Assembly: GCF_949820605.1 (NCBI RefSeq) | Contig: NZ_CATKVU010000006.1 | Coordinates: forward strand, 248,001 to 312,000 | DNA from: Segatella copri | GTDB lineage: Bacteria > Bacteroidota > Bacteroidia > Bacteroidales > Bacteroidaceae | Reading direction: 5' to 3' | Length of the DNA: 64,000 nucleotides | Part shown: piece after piece, positions 23,371-31,861 of the stretch | Layout: every line of letters starts with the position of its first letter | How positions within the stretch are numbered: the stretch's first letter is position 1 | Program-made: the position numbers and the translations under genes | The notes under the pieces: generated by a model | Database searches by the model: none | The model's input: the letters and a program-made list of their open reading frames with translations, nothing else | What the model was told of the DNA's origin: nothing

Positions 23371-25020
23371 ATGAAATACCAGAATAATAAAGATTTGGCG
23401 GAGGCACAGTATTACTTGAAGATGCTGGATGACTTCTGCAAGTCGGGACAGGTGAAGATTCCTGATCCGACAGGCACCGCCATGCCTTGGAATTTGAAGG
23501 AAGACCCGCTGAAGGATTATCTCATTCATCTCTTTACCCTGAAAGTAACCATAGAAGAAACTGGCGAAGAGGTGCAGAAATTCGTGCGACAGGTGGTGAA
23601 CAGCAAAATCAAGAGCAAGGTGTTCTATGATAGCGTGGGAAAATTCATCGTGGAATGCGTTCATCACATGCGATTCCAGCGCCAGCGTGCCTGGACCGAG
23701 AGTCATCGGGCAGATGAGGTGCTCGATTGGGCTCCCTTCAAGCGGATGGATGAACTGGTGTGGCTCCCTTTGCTCGACCAGCTGGTACAGGAACATGCTG
23801 AATATGGGTTCGATAAGCCTTTCTTCCTCAAGCTGATGACTGGAGACGGGGCTTCGAAACCCGAAAACTGGGAAAGGCTGGTAAGAGACTGGAAGGTCTG
23901 CATCGAACATCAGGTATTGAACAAGTTAAAGGACTTTATCTCGCTCCGTCAGAACAACTTCGAAACAGGACTGGTGCGCATGATGGACCAGATAACCCGC
24001 AACATGAAGACGAAGGGCGTTTCGGAACAGCGCGCCGTACAAGCCTGGGAACTGATGACGAACGGATGGACTGAAACGGAGTTTGAACGCCGTCTGAACC
24101 AGGTGAAGATTCAGGATAAATATCCCGAAATCAAGGAAATTGTGGCGAAGATGGGACGAGTAGCCGATGCCAACGGCAAAGACCGGCTCACCATCGCATC
24201 GGGCGTAGAGATGAAGATGGAGCATTCAGCGGGTAGCGATATCGAGGGCATTACCGTGGGCGATGATCTCAACTCCCTTCTCCCGCTCGAACTGGCACAG
24301 TACAGTGACGAGGATATGGAGGGCCTCTTTATCTATAAGTATCGCACGCGAAGACTCCAGACCTTCCGTTATAAGAGCGAAATGTCGAAACCATCCCGCA
24401 AACTGGGCTTTACCCATGCCTCCCGCAAGGGTCCAATGATCGTCTGTCTGGACACCTCAGCCAGTATGTATGGCACGCCCGAAAGGATATCCTCAACCCT
24501 CATCTCTCTGCTGGAAGAAACGGCAGAAGATCTGGAGCGAGACTGCTTCCTGATAGATTTCTCCGTCAGTACCCGTGCCATCGACCTGATGGCGAAGCGG
24601 AAGGCAGAGCGCCTGAAGAGAATCGGAATCACTATGATGGAATCAGCCGAAACAGATGCAGCTCCGTCCGACGGAGACGGACAGGCGCATACCGGACGAG
24701 GCATCCGGCGGCAGCCTACCACAACCCACCTTCCATTTATCGGCGGCGGAACTTCGGCAAAGAAGATGATGAACCAGATGTTCGAACTTCTCGACAACGA
24801 CGGTCTTCATTACGTGAATGCTGATGTGCTTTGGATTACCGACTTCCTGATTCCCGATCCGCCACAGCAGCTGCTGTCCAGATTCCGGGAATACAAGGAG
24901 ACGGGTACCCGATTCTATGGCATCCGCATCGTGCGTGATGATGACAAGGAGCCGAACGCCTGGAAGGAGTACTTCAATCAGATTTATACCATCCGGTACC
25001 GGCCGCTGCGAAGATATTAA
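23371..25020 (+). CDS. von Willebrand factor A domain protein (ViaA/CoxE-like)
   Basis: 549 aa. The first 340 residues are helical and charged, as in ViaA-type proteins; the C-terminal VWA domain starts near 350 with the MIDAS motif IVCLDTSASMYG (DxSxS), followed by FLIDFSVSTRAID, THLPFIGGGTSAKKMM and VLWITDFLIPDPP. VWA proteins of this type work with MoxR AAA ATPases, delivering or remodelling substrates; the partner is the RavA-like gene at 21585 in the same operon. An arginine-rich loop (GRGIRRQPTTTHLP) precedes the MIDAS threonine region. Last gene of the unit. Confidence 0.88.
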   Translation: MKYQNNKDLAEAQYYLKMLDDFCKSGQVKIPDPTGTAMPWNLKEDPLKDYLIHLFTLKVTIEETGEEVQKFVRQVVNSKIKSKVFYDSVGKFIVECVHHMRFQRQRAWTESHRADEVLDWAPFKRMDELVWLPLLDQLVQEHAEYGFDKPFFLKLMTGDGASKPENWERLVRDWKVCIEHQVLNKLKDFISLRQNNFETGLVRMMDQITRNMKTKGVSEQRAVQAWELMTNGWTETEFERRLNQVKIQDKYPEIKEIVAKMGRVADANGKDRLTIASGVEMKMEHSAGSDIEGITVGDDLNSLLPLELAQYSDEDMEGLFIYKYRTRRLQTFRYKSEMSKPSRKLGFTHASRKGPMIVCLDTSASMYGTPERISSTLISLLEETAEDLERDCFLIDFSVSTRAIDLMAKRKAERLKRIGITMMESAETDAAPSDGDGQAHTGRGIRRQPTTTHLPFIGGGTSAKKMMNQMFELLDNDGLHYVNADVLWITDFLIPDPPQQLLSRFREYKETGTRFYGIRIVRDDDKEPNAWKEYFNQIYTIRYRPLRRY

Positions 25021-25183
25021 AGAAGATGTTAAGGCAGAAAAGGAGTATCAGATGATAATAGAGACATGTATGAAATGTATCAAGAACTTTATCATATGTT
25101 ACATTTGGCGCAGAATCACGATTTTGCGCCATTTTTTTGAATTAAAAATTCCTTAAAACGCTTGGTGATACAAAATATATTTG

Positions 25184-25191
25184 TACCTTTG
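25184..25191 (+). promoter_or_regulatory. -7 box upstream of the isomerase gene
   Basis: TACCTTTG, with CTTGG about 18 bp upstream as a weak -33 element. The ATG at 25295 implies a leader of about 95 nt, A-rich. Confidence 0.6.
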
Positions 25192-25294
25192 TGCTCGGAA
25201 CAATGAATAATTGTCAGCCAAACAAACTCGAAAAAATCAAATAATAAACAATAAATATAAGAATTTATACAAAAACTTAAGTAATAAACTAATT

Positions 25295-26773
25295 ATGGTA
25301 AGCAACAACATTCCACAAGTAAAGCTCGGTATTATTGCCGTTAGCCGTGACTGTTTTCCAATCGCGCTTTCTACTCAGCGCCGTGAGAACATCGTAAAAG
25401 AGTACAAGGGTGAAATTTTCAACTGCCAGACTACAGTTGAGAACGAGAAAGATATGCTCAAGGCTTTGGGCGAAGTGAAAGAGCAGGGCTGCAACGCTTT
25501 GGTTGTATTCCTCGGTAACTTCGGTCCTGAGACTCCTGAGACTTTGATTGCAAAGAACTTCGATGGTCCTTGCATGTTTGTTGCAGCTGCTGAGGGTGAC
25601 GGCGACATGATCAATGGTCGTGGCGACGCTTACTGCGGTATGCTCAACTGCTCTTACAATCTTGGCATGCGCCACCTGAAGGGTTACATCCCTGAGTATC
25701 CTGTAGGTACAGCAGAGGACGTAGCTAAGATGATTCAGGACTTCGTACCAGTAGCTCGCGTTATCCTCGGTTTGAAGGGCTTGAAGATTATCACCTTCGG
25801 TCCACGTCCACAGGACTTCTTCGCTTGTAACGCTCCTATCAAGGGCTTGTACGAACTCGGTGTTGAGATTGAGGAGAACTCAGAGCTCGACCTTCTCGTA
25901 GCTTACAAGGAGCACGAGAACGACCCACGTATCGACGAGGTTTGTGCTGATATGGCCAAGGAGATGGGCGAAGGCTGCTACTATCCTGACCTCAGCCGCA
26001 GAATGGCACAGTTTGAGTTGACATTGCTCGACTGGGCAGAGGCTCACAAGGGTTCTCGCCAGTATGTAGCATTCGCTGACAAGTGCTGGCCTGCATTCCC
26101 AAGTCAGTTCGGTTTCGAGCCTTGCTATGTAAACAGCCGTCTCGTTAGCCGCGGCATTCCTGTAGCTTGCGAGGTAGATATCTATGGTGCGCTCTCTGAG
26201 TACATCGGTATGTGTGCTTCTGACGACACCGTTACATTGCTCGATATCAACAACTCAGTTCCTAAGTACATCTACGATGAGGATATTCAGGGCAAGTACG
26301 ACTATAAGTTGACTGATACCTTCATGGGCTTCCACTGCGGTAACACTCCTCAGTGCAAGATGTGCTCTAGCCGTAAGATTAAGTATCAGCTCATCCAGAA
26401 CCGTTTGTTGGAGAATGGTGGTAAACCAGACTTCACCCGTGGTACTTTGGAGGGTGATATCGCAGCTTCTGACATCACATTCTACCGTCTGCAGTGCGAT
26501 TCTGAGGGCAACCTCCGCAGCTACATCGCAGAGGGTGAGGTTCTCGATGTTCCTACCCGTTCATTCGGTGGTATCGGTATCTTCGCCATCAAAGAGATGG
26601 GCCGCTTCTATCGTCACGTATTGATTCAGAAGGGTTATCCACACCACGGAGCCGTAGCATTCTCTCACGTAGGTAAGACCTTGTTCGAGGTATTCAAGTA
26701 TCTCGGCATCAAGGATATCGCTTACAACCAGCCAGCTAGTCTGCCTTACCCAACAGAGAATCCTTGGAAGTAA
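25295..26773 (+). CDS. L-fucose/L-arabinose isomerase family protein
   Basis: 492 aa from the ATG at 25295; the frame opens earlier at a TTG at 25211 but the extra 28 residues are basic, unlike the family, and partly lie in the leader. The sequence fits the fucose isomerase-like fold: N-terminal LGIIAVSRDCFPIALSTQRR, AAEGDGDMINGRGDAYCGML, CWPAFPSQFGFEPCYVNSRL, CEVDIYGALSEY, and FHCGNTPQCKMC near the end. Family members interconvert aldose and ketose with Mn2+. Codon use is highly biased, suggesting strong expression. No kinase or aldolase partner is adjacent, so the actual sugar is uncertain. Confidence 0.9.
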   Translation: MVSNNIPQVKLGIIAVSRDCFPIALSTQRRENIVKEYKGEIFNCQTTVENEKDMLKALGEVKEQGCNALVVFLGNFGPETPETLIAKNFDGPCMFVAAAEGDGDMINGRGDAYCGMLNCSYNLGMRHLKGYIPEYPVGTAEDVAKMIQDFVPVARVILGLKGLKIITFGPRPQDFFACNAPIKGLYELGVEIEENSELDLLVAYKEHENDPRIDEVCADMAKEMGEGCYYPDLSRRMAQFELTLLDWAEAHKGSRQYVAFADKCWPAFPSQFGFEPCYVNSRLVSRGIPVACEVDIYGALSEYIGMCASDDTVTLLDINNSVPKYIYDEDIQGKYDYKLTDTFMGFHCGNTPQCKMCSSRKIKYQLIQNRLLENGGKPDFTRGTLEGDIAASDITFYRLQCDSEGNLRSYIAEGEVLDVPTRSFGGIGIFAIKEMGRFYRHVLIQKGYPHHGAVAFSHVGKTLFEVFKYLGIKDIAYNQPASLPYPTENPWK

Positions 26774-26775
26774 AT

Positions 26776-26848
26776 TGAGTGAAGAGGGAAGAGTGAAGAA
26801 ACAAAGTTCGGCGGCCGAAGGAAAAGCCAATTCATTTGCTCTTCTTTC
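26776..26848 (+). repeat. interspersed repeat, intergenic copy
   Basis: GAGTGAAGA repeats followed by ACAAAGTTCGGCGGCCGAAG and an AATTCATTTGCTCTTC tail, immediately after the isomerase stop. 27 bp are identical to part of the insertion in the RavA-like gene. Confidence 0.8.
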
Positions 26849-26870
26849 TAAACTGAGTTCATAAAAGATA

Positions 26871-26918
26871 AGGGCGATTGCTTATCCCTTGCGTAGGGAA
26901 TAGCAATCGCCCTTTTTA
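26871..26918 (+). terminator. rho-independent terminator after the isomerase gene
   Basis: AGGGCGATTGCTTATCCCT pairs with AGGGAATAGCAATCGCCCT (one or two mismatches), followed by TTTTT. Strong hairpin. Confidence 0.85.
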
Positions 26919-26926
26919 TGTTTTCC

Positions 26927-26960
26927 TGGAAGGAGATTACCTGATGATAATCTCCTTCCA
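26927..26960 (-). terminator. hairpin after the TerC gene
   Basis: 13-bp perfect arms (TGGAAGGAGATTA / TAATCTCCTTCCA) with an 8-nt loop, just past the minus-strand TerC stop. There is no good T-run, so terminator activity is only probable. Confidence 0.5.
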
Positions 26961-26972
26961 AGAATGTTTTGC

Positions 26973-27977
26973 TTATTTCGTATTTTCCAACGCTTCCTGT
27001 TTCTGCGGAATCATCACCGAAGCCCCGATGCTGACGAGCAGTACGAGGATGATGAATACCAGCGAACTGACTGCATCAATCTCGAAGAAATCGTGGATGA
27101 GCATCTTCACACCGATGAACACCAGCAGCACACTCACACCCACTTTCAGATAGCGGAACTTGTCTGCTATCGCTGCCAGCAGGAAGAAGAGGGCACGCAA
27201 GCCCAGGATGGCGAAGATATTCGAGAAGAACACCACGAACGGGTCGAGCGATACCGAGAATACGGCTGGGATGCTGTCGAAGGCGAAAATCAGGTCGCAG
27301 AACTCGATGAAAACCACCGTCATCACCAGCGGACCCAGATGCAGGCGCTTCTGCATGAACTGCACTACCGGATGCTCCAGAGCATTGATTTCCTCCTTCT
27401 TGTTCCTGTTGAGGAACATCTTGGTACCGCTGTAAACCAGGAATCCTCCGAATACGAGTAATATCCAGGCAAAACGGCTGATGAGCGCAGCACCCGCAAA
27501 GATGAAGACGAAGCGCAGTACGATGGCTCCCAGGATACCCCAGTTCAGTACGTGCTGGTAATCTTTCTTGTCTACTCCGAACGAGGTGAAAATCATCATC
27601 ATCACGAAGAGATTATCTACCGAGAGCGTTTTCTCTATCAGATAACCCGAGATGTAGGAGATGGTCATATAGTGCCGGTATTGCTGCAGACTTCCCTCAT
27701 AGTCGTTCGGGTCCAGTTTGAGATGCGAAGCATAGCGCGAGGCTATCAGCTTCAGGTCGTCGAAGTTCTCGATGCCGTGCACCATGTCGCCATGAAAATA
27801 GATGAATACGGCGAAGGCGAGCGCGAGAATAATCCATACAGCCGTCCATGAACCGGCTTCCTTGATAGACACCACATGTGCCTTTCGGTCGATGACCAGC
27901 ATGTCTAATACGAGTATGGCAGCGATGAAAATCACGAATCCCACCAAAAACATCGATTCAGTAAAAACATGTTCCAT
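26973..27977 (-). CDS. TerC family integral membrane protein (Alx-like)
   Basis: 334 aa with eight or nine hydrophobic segments. TerC signatures are DMLVIDRKAHVVSIKEAGSW near the start, SVDNLFVMMMIFTSFGVDKK, ILGAIVLRFVFIFAGAALI, FIEFCDLIFAFDSIPAVFSV with conserved acidic residues in membrane segments, and SNIFAILGLRALFFLLA. Members of the family are linked to metal-ion export, notably manganese, and to tellurite resistance. The long loop after TM3 (MVHGIENFDDLKLIASRYAS) is usual for the Alx subgroup. Single gene; a TAATTTTG box lies at 28059-28052 on the minus strand. Confidence 0.92.
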   Translation of the reverse strand: MEHVFTESMFLVGFVIFIAAILVLDMLVIDRKAHVVSIKEAGSWTAVWIILALAFAVFIYFHGDMVHGIENFDDLKLIASRYASHLKLDPNDYEGSLQQYRHYMTISYISGYLIEKTLSVDNLFVMMMIFTSFGVDKKDYQHVLNWGILGAIVLRFVFIFAGAALISRFAWILLVFGGFLVYSGTKMFLNRNKKEEINALEHPVVQFMQKRLHLGPLVMTVVFIEFCDLIFAFDSIPAVFSVSLDPFVVFFSNIFAILGLRALFFLLAAIADKFRYLKVGVSVLLVFIGVKMLIHDFFEIDAVSSLVFIILVLLVSIGASVMIPQKQEALENTK

Positions 27978-28180
27978 TTTTCTTTTTCCTTAATCTATTT
28001 AGTATATACCATTGAATCTTAAAATCATTTCATCTGTTAGAAACGTAGGCGCAAAATTAGGAAAAATATCTGGAATAGCGAAGGTTCCGGTGCAAAACTT
28101 AATTGATTTTAACTTGAAAGGCAGGAATGTAACATGTTTGTAATAATGGTGCTGTGAGAACCGGCAAAAAAGGCGTTTTA

Positions 28181-28245
28181 AAGGTAAAAAGGTAAAAAGA
28201 GCCTAGCGGAATGTTAAGCTAGGGGGCTCTTTTTACCTTTTTACC
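28181..28245. terminator. long bidirectional terminator hairpin
   Basis: GGTAAAAAGGTAAAAAGAGCC pairs with GGCTCTTTTTACCTTTTTAC around a short inner stem (CTAGC / GCTAG). The T-rich arms serve either strand; it closes the NlpE-like gene on the minus strand. Confidence 0.85.
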
Positions 28246-28248
28246 CTT

Positions 28249-28713
28249 TTAACTTTTCTTAGTCAGCACATAGTGCTTAGCCATGGCGCCTTCAGGCTCA
28301 TTGCCCAGCGAATCGGTCATGATGAGGCTGTTGGCATCCTTTACCTTGTAGTAAGATGTCTCGCCGCTTGATGGACGGGTGATTTCTACCACGTTGTTAG
28401 CCAATACCTTGAAGATACCGCTCGCTTCGTCATGACCATCCTTGCGCTCCAGATAGTCGGCTGAGTACTGATAGGTGCTGTCGGCGTTGAGCGTTAAAAC
28501 GGTCTTGATGCCCGGACAGTCGGCAGCAGGGAGAGTTCCCTCGTAGGTGCCGGCGATGGAATCGAGAATGACATCGTTGGAATTGAGCGAATCATTTTCA
28601 GCATAACTGAGGCTATCCTGGTCAGCCCCCTGGCTATTTGTCTTCTTGCCATTGCAGGAGACAACAGATAATGCAGCGATGACGGCTGCTGTCAAAACTA
28701 ATTTCTTTTTCAT
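28249..28713 (-). CDS. NlpE-like lipoprotein
   Basis: 154 aa lipoprotein (lipobox SVVSC). After an acidic, serine-rich spacer (DQDSLSYAENDSLNSND) the domain AGTYEGTLPAADCPGIKTVL ... NADSTYQYS matches the NlpE N-terminal family, with the single CPG cysteine where family members have CxxC. In enterobacteria NlpE senses surface contact and copper and triggers the Cpx response; in Bacteroidales the role is not known. The minus-strand promoter has TATTTTTG at 28802-28795 with CTTG 20 bp upstream. Monocistronic. Confidence 0.82.
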   Translation of the reverse strand: MKKKLVLTAAVIAALSVVSCNGKKTNSQGADQDSLSYAENDSLNSNDVILDSIAGTYEGTLPAADCPGIKTVLTLNADSTYQYSADYLERKDGHDEASGIFKVLANNVVEITRPSSGETSYYKVKDANSLIMTDSLGNEPEGAMAKHYVLTKKS

Positions 28714-28863
28714 ACTATACTGCTTTTTAATTGTTACTTATTTACGGAATCTCTTCTCTTCGAGAGTACTTTCCCCGAGAAGGATTTCTCTTCGCAAAAA
28801 TAGTGTTTTATTCTGTAATCCGCAAGTTTTACACAAAAAATTATAGAATATTATACTATTTTC

Positions 28864-29157
28864 TTAATTGATGATGACAGGCACAATCTCTTCTTCACTA
28901 GGCCAATGAGGTAGATAGAAGAGCGGGCGAGGGGTTCCGCCCAAGCCCGTCCAGTCTATCTGTTTCACAAAGTCGAAATCGGGAGGACCGAAGTCGAAAC
29001 TTCTGCCGTAGAGCACGATGGCGCCTCTGCCTTCATCTATCTTCCACAAACCGCCCCCGTAGGTGCATTGCTCGCCGGGTGACAGCATGTCACGGTGCAG
29101 GTAGACACGCCCGAACTTCAGTACTCCGTCTCTGTTGATAATGAATTTCTGAAACAT
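28864..29157 (-). CDS. conserved-looking small protein, unknown
   Basis: 97 aa without signal peptide or membrane helix. The sequence is rich in aromatics and glycine (GEQCTYGGGLWKIDEGRGAI, FDFGPPDFDFVKQIDWTGLG, FYLPHWPSEEE), suggesting a compact beta domain. It lies 59 bp after the carboxylesterase gene on the same strand, so it may be the last gene of that unit. I do not recognise the family. Confidence 0.6.
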   Translation of the reverse strand: MFQKFIINRDGVLKFGRVYLHRDMLSPGEQCTYGGGLWKIDEGRGAIVLYGRSFDFGPPDFDFVKQIDWTGLGGTPRPLFYLPHWPSEEEIVPVIIN

Positions 29158-29216
29158 CTCAATTCTGGTTTATTCAATGAAATCTGTATTCCGATTGATT
29201 CAATGTAATGAGAGAA

Positions 29217-30872
29217 TTATTTCTTCTCCCAAAACAGTTTGTCTATGAAATCATAGCGCTTCTCCATCTGGGCATCAGTTTTTACGACGGTATTCACGTC
29301 TATCTGAAGCACAGGGGTTACTGCCTTGCCGTTGGTGGATGGCCACTCAGGCAGACCCAGACCATTCGGATTGCCGGTCTTTACGAAATTGACGTAATAC
29401 TGGCTGAAGATGTCGCTGATCATATAATCCTCCGGCTGCCAGTTGAACACGCGGTTGGTTGGCAATGTACCCATTGCATACTCGATGTCGGCAGAATGAA
29501 CGGCTCCCTTGTCTTGTGGCGCAGGAGCCGCATCTTCCTTGGCATCTACCACGCCGCCAGCCAATGCAGCCACCTTGCCCTTGATGGCCATAGCAGGACG
29601 AGGATGGCAATAGCGGTAGCGGTAAACAGGCTGTCCGCCGGTCAGCTTGTGCATGTTGCCCCACTTCCATGTAGAATAATCGAGGAAGATATCCGAAGCT
29701 AGGTTCACGCCCGGCTGCTCCAATACATCCTTATCGCTGTTGATGCCGTAGAGGCGGAAGAGTTCTTCGATGTTCTCTTCTCCAAATGTAGCCTTGGCAC
29801 CCGCCTTCAGATTCTCGACGGTAGGCTGCTTGCCCATCAATACGGCTGCAGGAGTCATCTCCTGGTTGTTACCGCCAATGAGCAGAGGTACCTTGGTCTG
29901 CTCGCCTTTGGCAAAGACCTCTGCAGGCTGTTCTTTCATGAAATATCCGTCGATGTTATAGACCGGAACCGCTCTTACGCCCGCCAGTTTCATCAATTTC
30001 TCGGCAGGAAGGGCACGAAGGTCGTCGAGATTCTTCATTCCTACGTTCTTTTTCACCTTCTTTCCGGTTTCCTTACCCATCATCTCGGCTATTTTCTGGG
30101 CAAGCTGCACTCCTTTCTCCTCGGCTTCCTTCTGTGTAGCCACCTTCTTGAATCCCATCACCGAACCACTGGAACCCATTGCCTGGGCAAAGAGTCCCTG
30201 ACAGAGAGGGGAAGCCATCAGGGCGCTGACCGACATGGAACCTGCCGATTCGCCTACGATGGTGATGCGGTTAGGATCACCACCGAAAGCCTCGATGTTA
30301 TCCTTTACCCACTGGATGGCAGCCACCTGGTCCATGAATCCATAGTTGCCGGAACCCTTGTAGGATGTTTCCTTAGAGAGCTGTGGGTGGGCGAAGAATC
30401 CGAAGATGCCCTCACGATAGTTGGCTGTGATGGAGATGATGCCCTTGCGTGCCATCGCATCGCCCGCATATCGAGGTTCGCTTCCGCTACCCGCCATCAG
30501 TCCTCCGCCGTTGAAATAAATGAGTACCGGCAGATGCTCCTTCATGGTCTTTGCCGGTGTCCATATATTAAGGTAGAGGCAATCCTCGCTGTTGGTCTTC
30601 GTACCGAAGTTCATATCGCCGAAGAGAGGTTCCTGCATCGGGTTCGGTCCGAACTCCTTGGCCTCGCGAACGCCCTGCCATTTCTGTACAGGCTGCGGAG
30701 CCTTCCAGCGGAGATTTCCTACCGGAGGGGCAGCGAACGGAATACCCTTGAATACTGTGATGCCTGAGAGGTCTTTTCCTTCGAGGATACCTTCGGCAGT
30801 CGTTACCTGAGTCTGCGCCATCATTCCCATACCAGGGAGCAGAAAGGCAATGGATAAGAGTAGTTTTTTCAT
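29217..30872 (-). CDS. secreted type-B carboxylesterase
   Basis: 551 aa with a Sec signal (MKKLLLSIAFLLPGMGMMAQ). The alpha/beta-hydrolase shows the oxyanion-hole region YFNGGGLMAGSG, the nucleophile elbow VGESAGSMS (S209) and the late histidine block GAVHSADIEYAMG. These enzymes hydrolyse carboxyl esters, in gut Bacteroidales often acetyl or feruloyl groups on plant glycans or other esters. Substrate cannot be deduced. A minus-strand TATTTTTG box lies at 30911-30904. Its neighbours on the same strand are GDPD and a TonB receptor, but the gap of 150 bp upstream suggests a separate promoter. Confidence 0.92.
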   Translation of the reverse strand: MKKLLLSIAFLLPGMGMMAQTQVTTAEGILEGKDLSGITVFKGIPFAAPPVGNLRWKAPQPVQKWQGVREAKEFGPNPMQEPLFGDMNFGTKTNSEDCLYLNIWTPAKTMKEHLPVLIYFNGGGLMAGSGSEPRYAGDAMARKGIISITANYREGIFGFFAHPQLSKETSYKGSGNYGFMDQVAAIQWVKDNIEAFGGDPNRITIVGESAGSMSVSALMASPLCQGLFAQAMGSSGSVMGFKKVATQKEAEEKGVQLAQKIAEMMGKETGKKVKKNVGMKNLDDLRALPAEKLMKLAGVRAVPVYNIDGYFMKEQPAEVFAKGEQTKVPLLIGGNNQEMTPAAVLMGKQPTVENLKAGAKATFGEENIEELFRLYGINSDKDVLEQPGVNLASDIFLDYSTWKWGNMHKLTGGQPVYRYRYCHPRPAMAIKGKVAALAGGVVDAKEDAAPAPQDKGAVHSADIEYAMGTLPTNRVFNWQPEDYMISDIFSQYYVNFVKTGNPNGLGLPEWPSTNGKAVTPVLQIDVNTVVKTDAQMEKRYDFIDKLFWEKK

Positions 30873-30903
30873 ATCTTAAATCTGTTTGTTTGCAATGATA
30901 CTG

Positions 30904-30911
30904 CAAAAATA
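30904..30911 (-). promoter_or_regulatory. -7 box of the carboxylesterase gene
   Basis: TATTTTTG on the minus strand, 32 bp before the ATG at 30872; -33 box not clear. Confidence 0.5.
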
Positions 30912-31024
30912 AACAAAATATCATTACCTTGTCTTGTTCATGCTTATTTTTTAAATCTTTTTGCAAAAAAAATAAGGGCAGGCCCCTCATGATGAGAAAC
31001 TTACCCTTTTTTCTGATTGTTGTA

Positions 31025-31783
31025 TTATAAATTCTTGGCTTTTTCCGGTTCATTGGTTGTCACGTAATCGATGCCTTGCTTAAAGAAATATTTGATGGCT
31101 TTTAGATTGTTGACTGTCCAGACATTGGTAATCAGGCCGAGTTTCCGGGCTTCCTTGATCCATAACGGATGTTCGTAGAAAACGCTATCTTCGTAATCGA
31201 TGCCTGCATAGCCTGCATCCTTGGCATCGAGAGGGGTTAGGTCGCCATTGAGATAGGAAACCTTGGCTCCTGGAGCGTGGCGAACGAGATAATCGCAGGC
31301 GTGCTTGCTGAAGGAAATATACTCTGTTCTTGCTTCCAGTCCGGCTTCTCTTACCATCTTCAGGGTGGCATCGATGCAGCGGTCTTCATCGCTCTTCTGG
31401 ATGTGCTCTTTTACTTCGAGGATGAGCTTCATATCGCCCAATGACTTGGCAGCATTGAGATAGTCCTTCAAGGTAGGAATCTTCTCGCCATTCTTGAGTC
31501 GTTTGTCCTTGATATCGGCATAGTTGGCATTCTCTATCTTGATGCCGTCAACATCATCATCGTGGAAAACTACCACCTCGCCGTCGCGTGTGATATGAAC
31601 ATCAAACTCTGAGCCGTAAACCCCTATCTTATAAGAGTTCTGAAGAGAAGAGATGGAGTTCTGGGCAGAACCTTCTGTCTTCCAATAGCCTCTGTGGGCA
31701 ATCACCTGCTGGGCTCTATCCTTGGCTGAGGATGGGAGAATCACTCCCATCAGCAGCATCATATAAATCAAAATTCTTTTCAT
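31025..31783 (-). CDS. glycerophosphodiester phosphodiesterase (GDPD)
   Basis: 252 aa with a signal peptide (MKRILIYMMLLMGVILPSSA). GDPD hallmarks: IAHRGYW near residue 33, SEFDVHITRDGEVVVFHDDD with metal and catalytic residues, LILEVKEH, and the C-terminal GLITNVWTVNN. It releases sn-glycerol 3-phosphate from glycerophosphodiesters in the periplasm. It lies 78 bp downstream of the TonB receptor gene and may be cotranscribed with it, which suggests that the receptor takes up a phosphorylated or lipid-derived compound. Confidence 0.94.
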   Translation of the reverse strand: MKRILIYMMLLMGVILPSSAKDRAQQVIAHRGYWKTEGSAQNSISSLQNSYKIGVYGSEFDVHITRDGEVVVFHDDDVDGIKIENANYADIKDKRLKNGEKIPTLKDYLNAAKSLGDMKLILEVKEHIQKSDEDRCIDATLKMVREAGLEARTEYISFSKHACDYLVRHAPGAKVSYLNGDLTPLDAKDAGYAGIDYEDSVFYEHPLWIKEARKLGLITNVWTVNNLKAIKYFFKQGIDYVTTNEPEKAKNL

Positions 31784-31861
31784 TGTTTTTATCTTTAATA
31801 TATTTCTTCAATATGTATTTCGTTATACTTATGAAACGTATTCCAGTCTGCATTTATTGTC

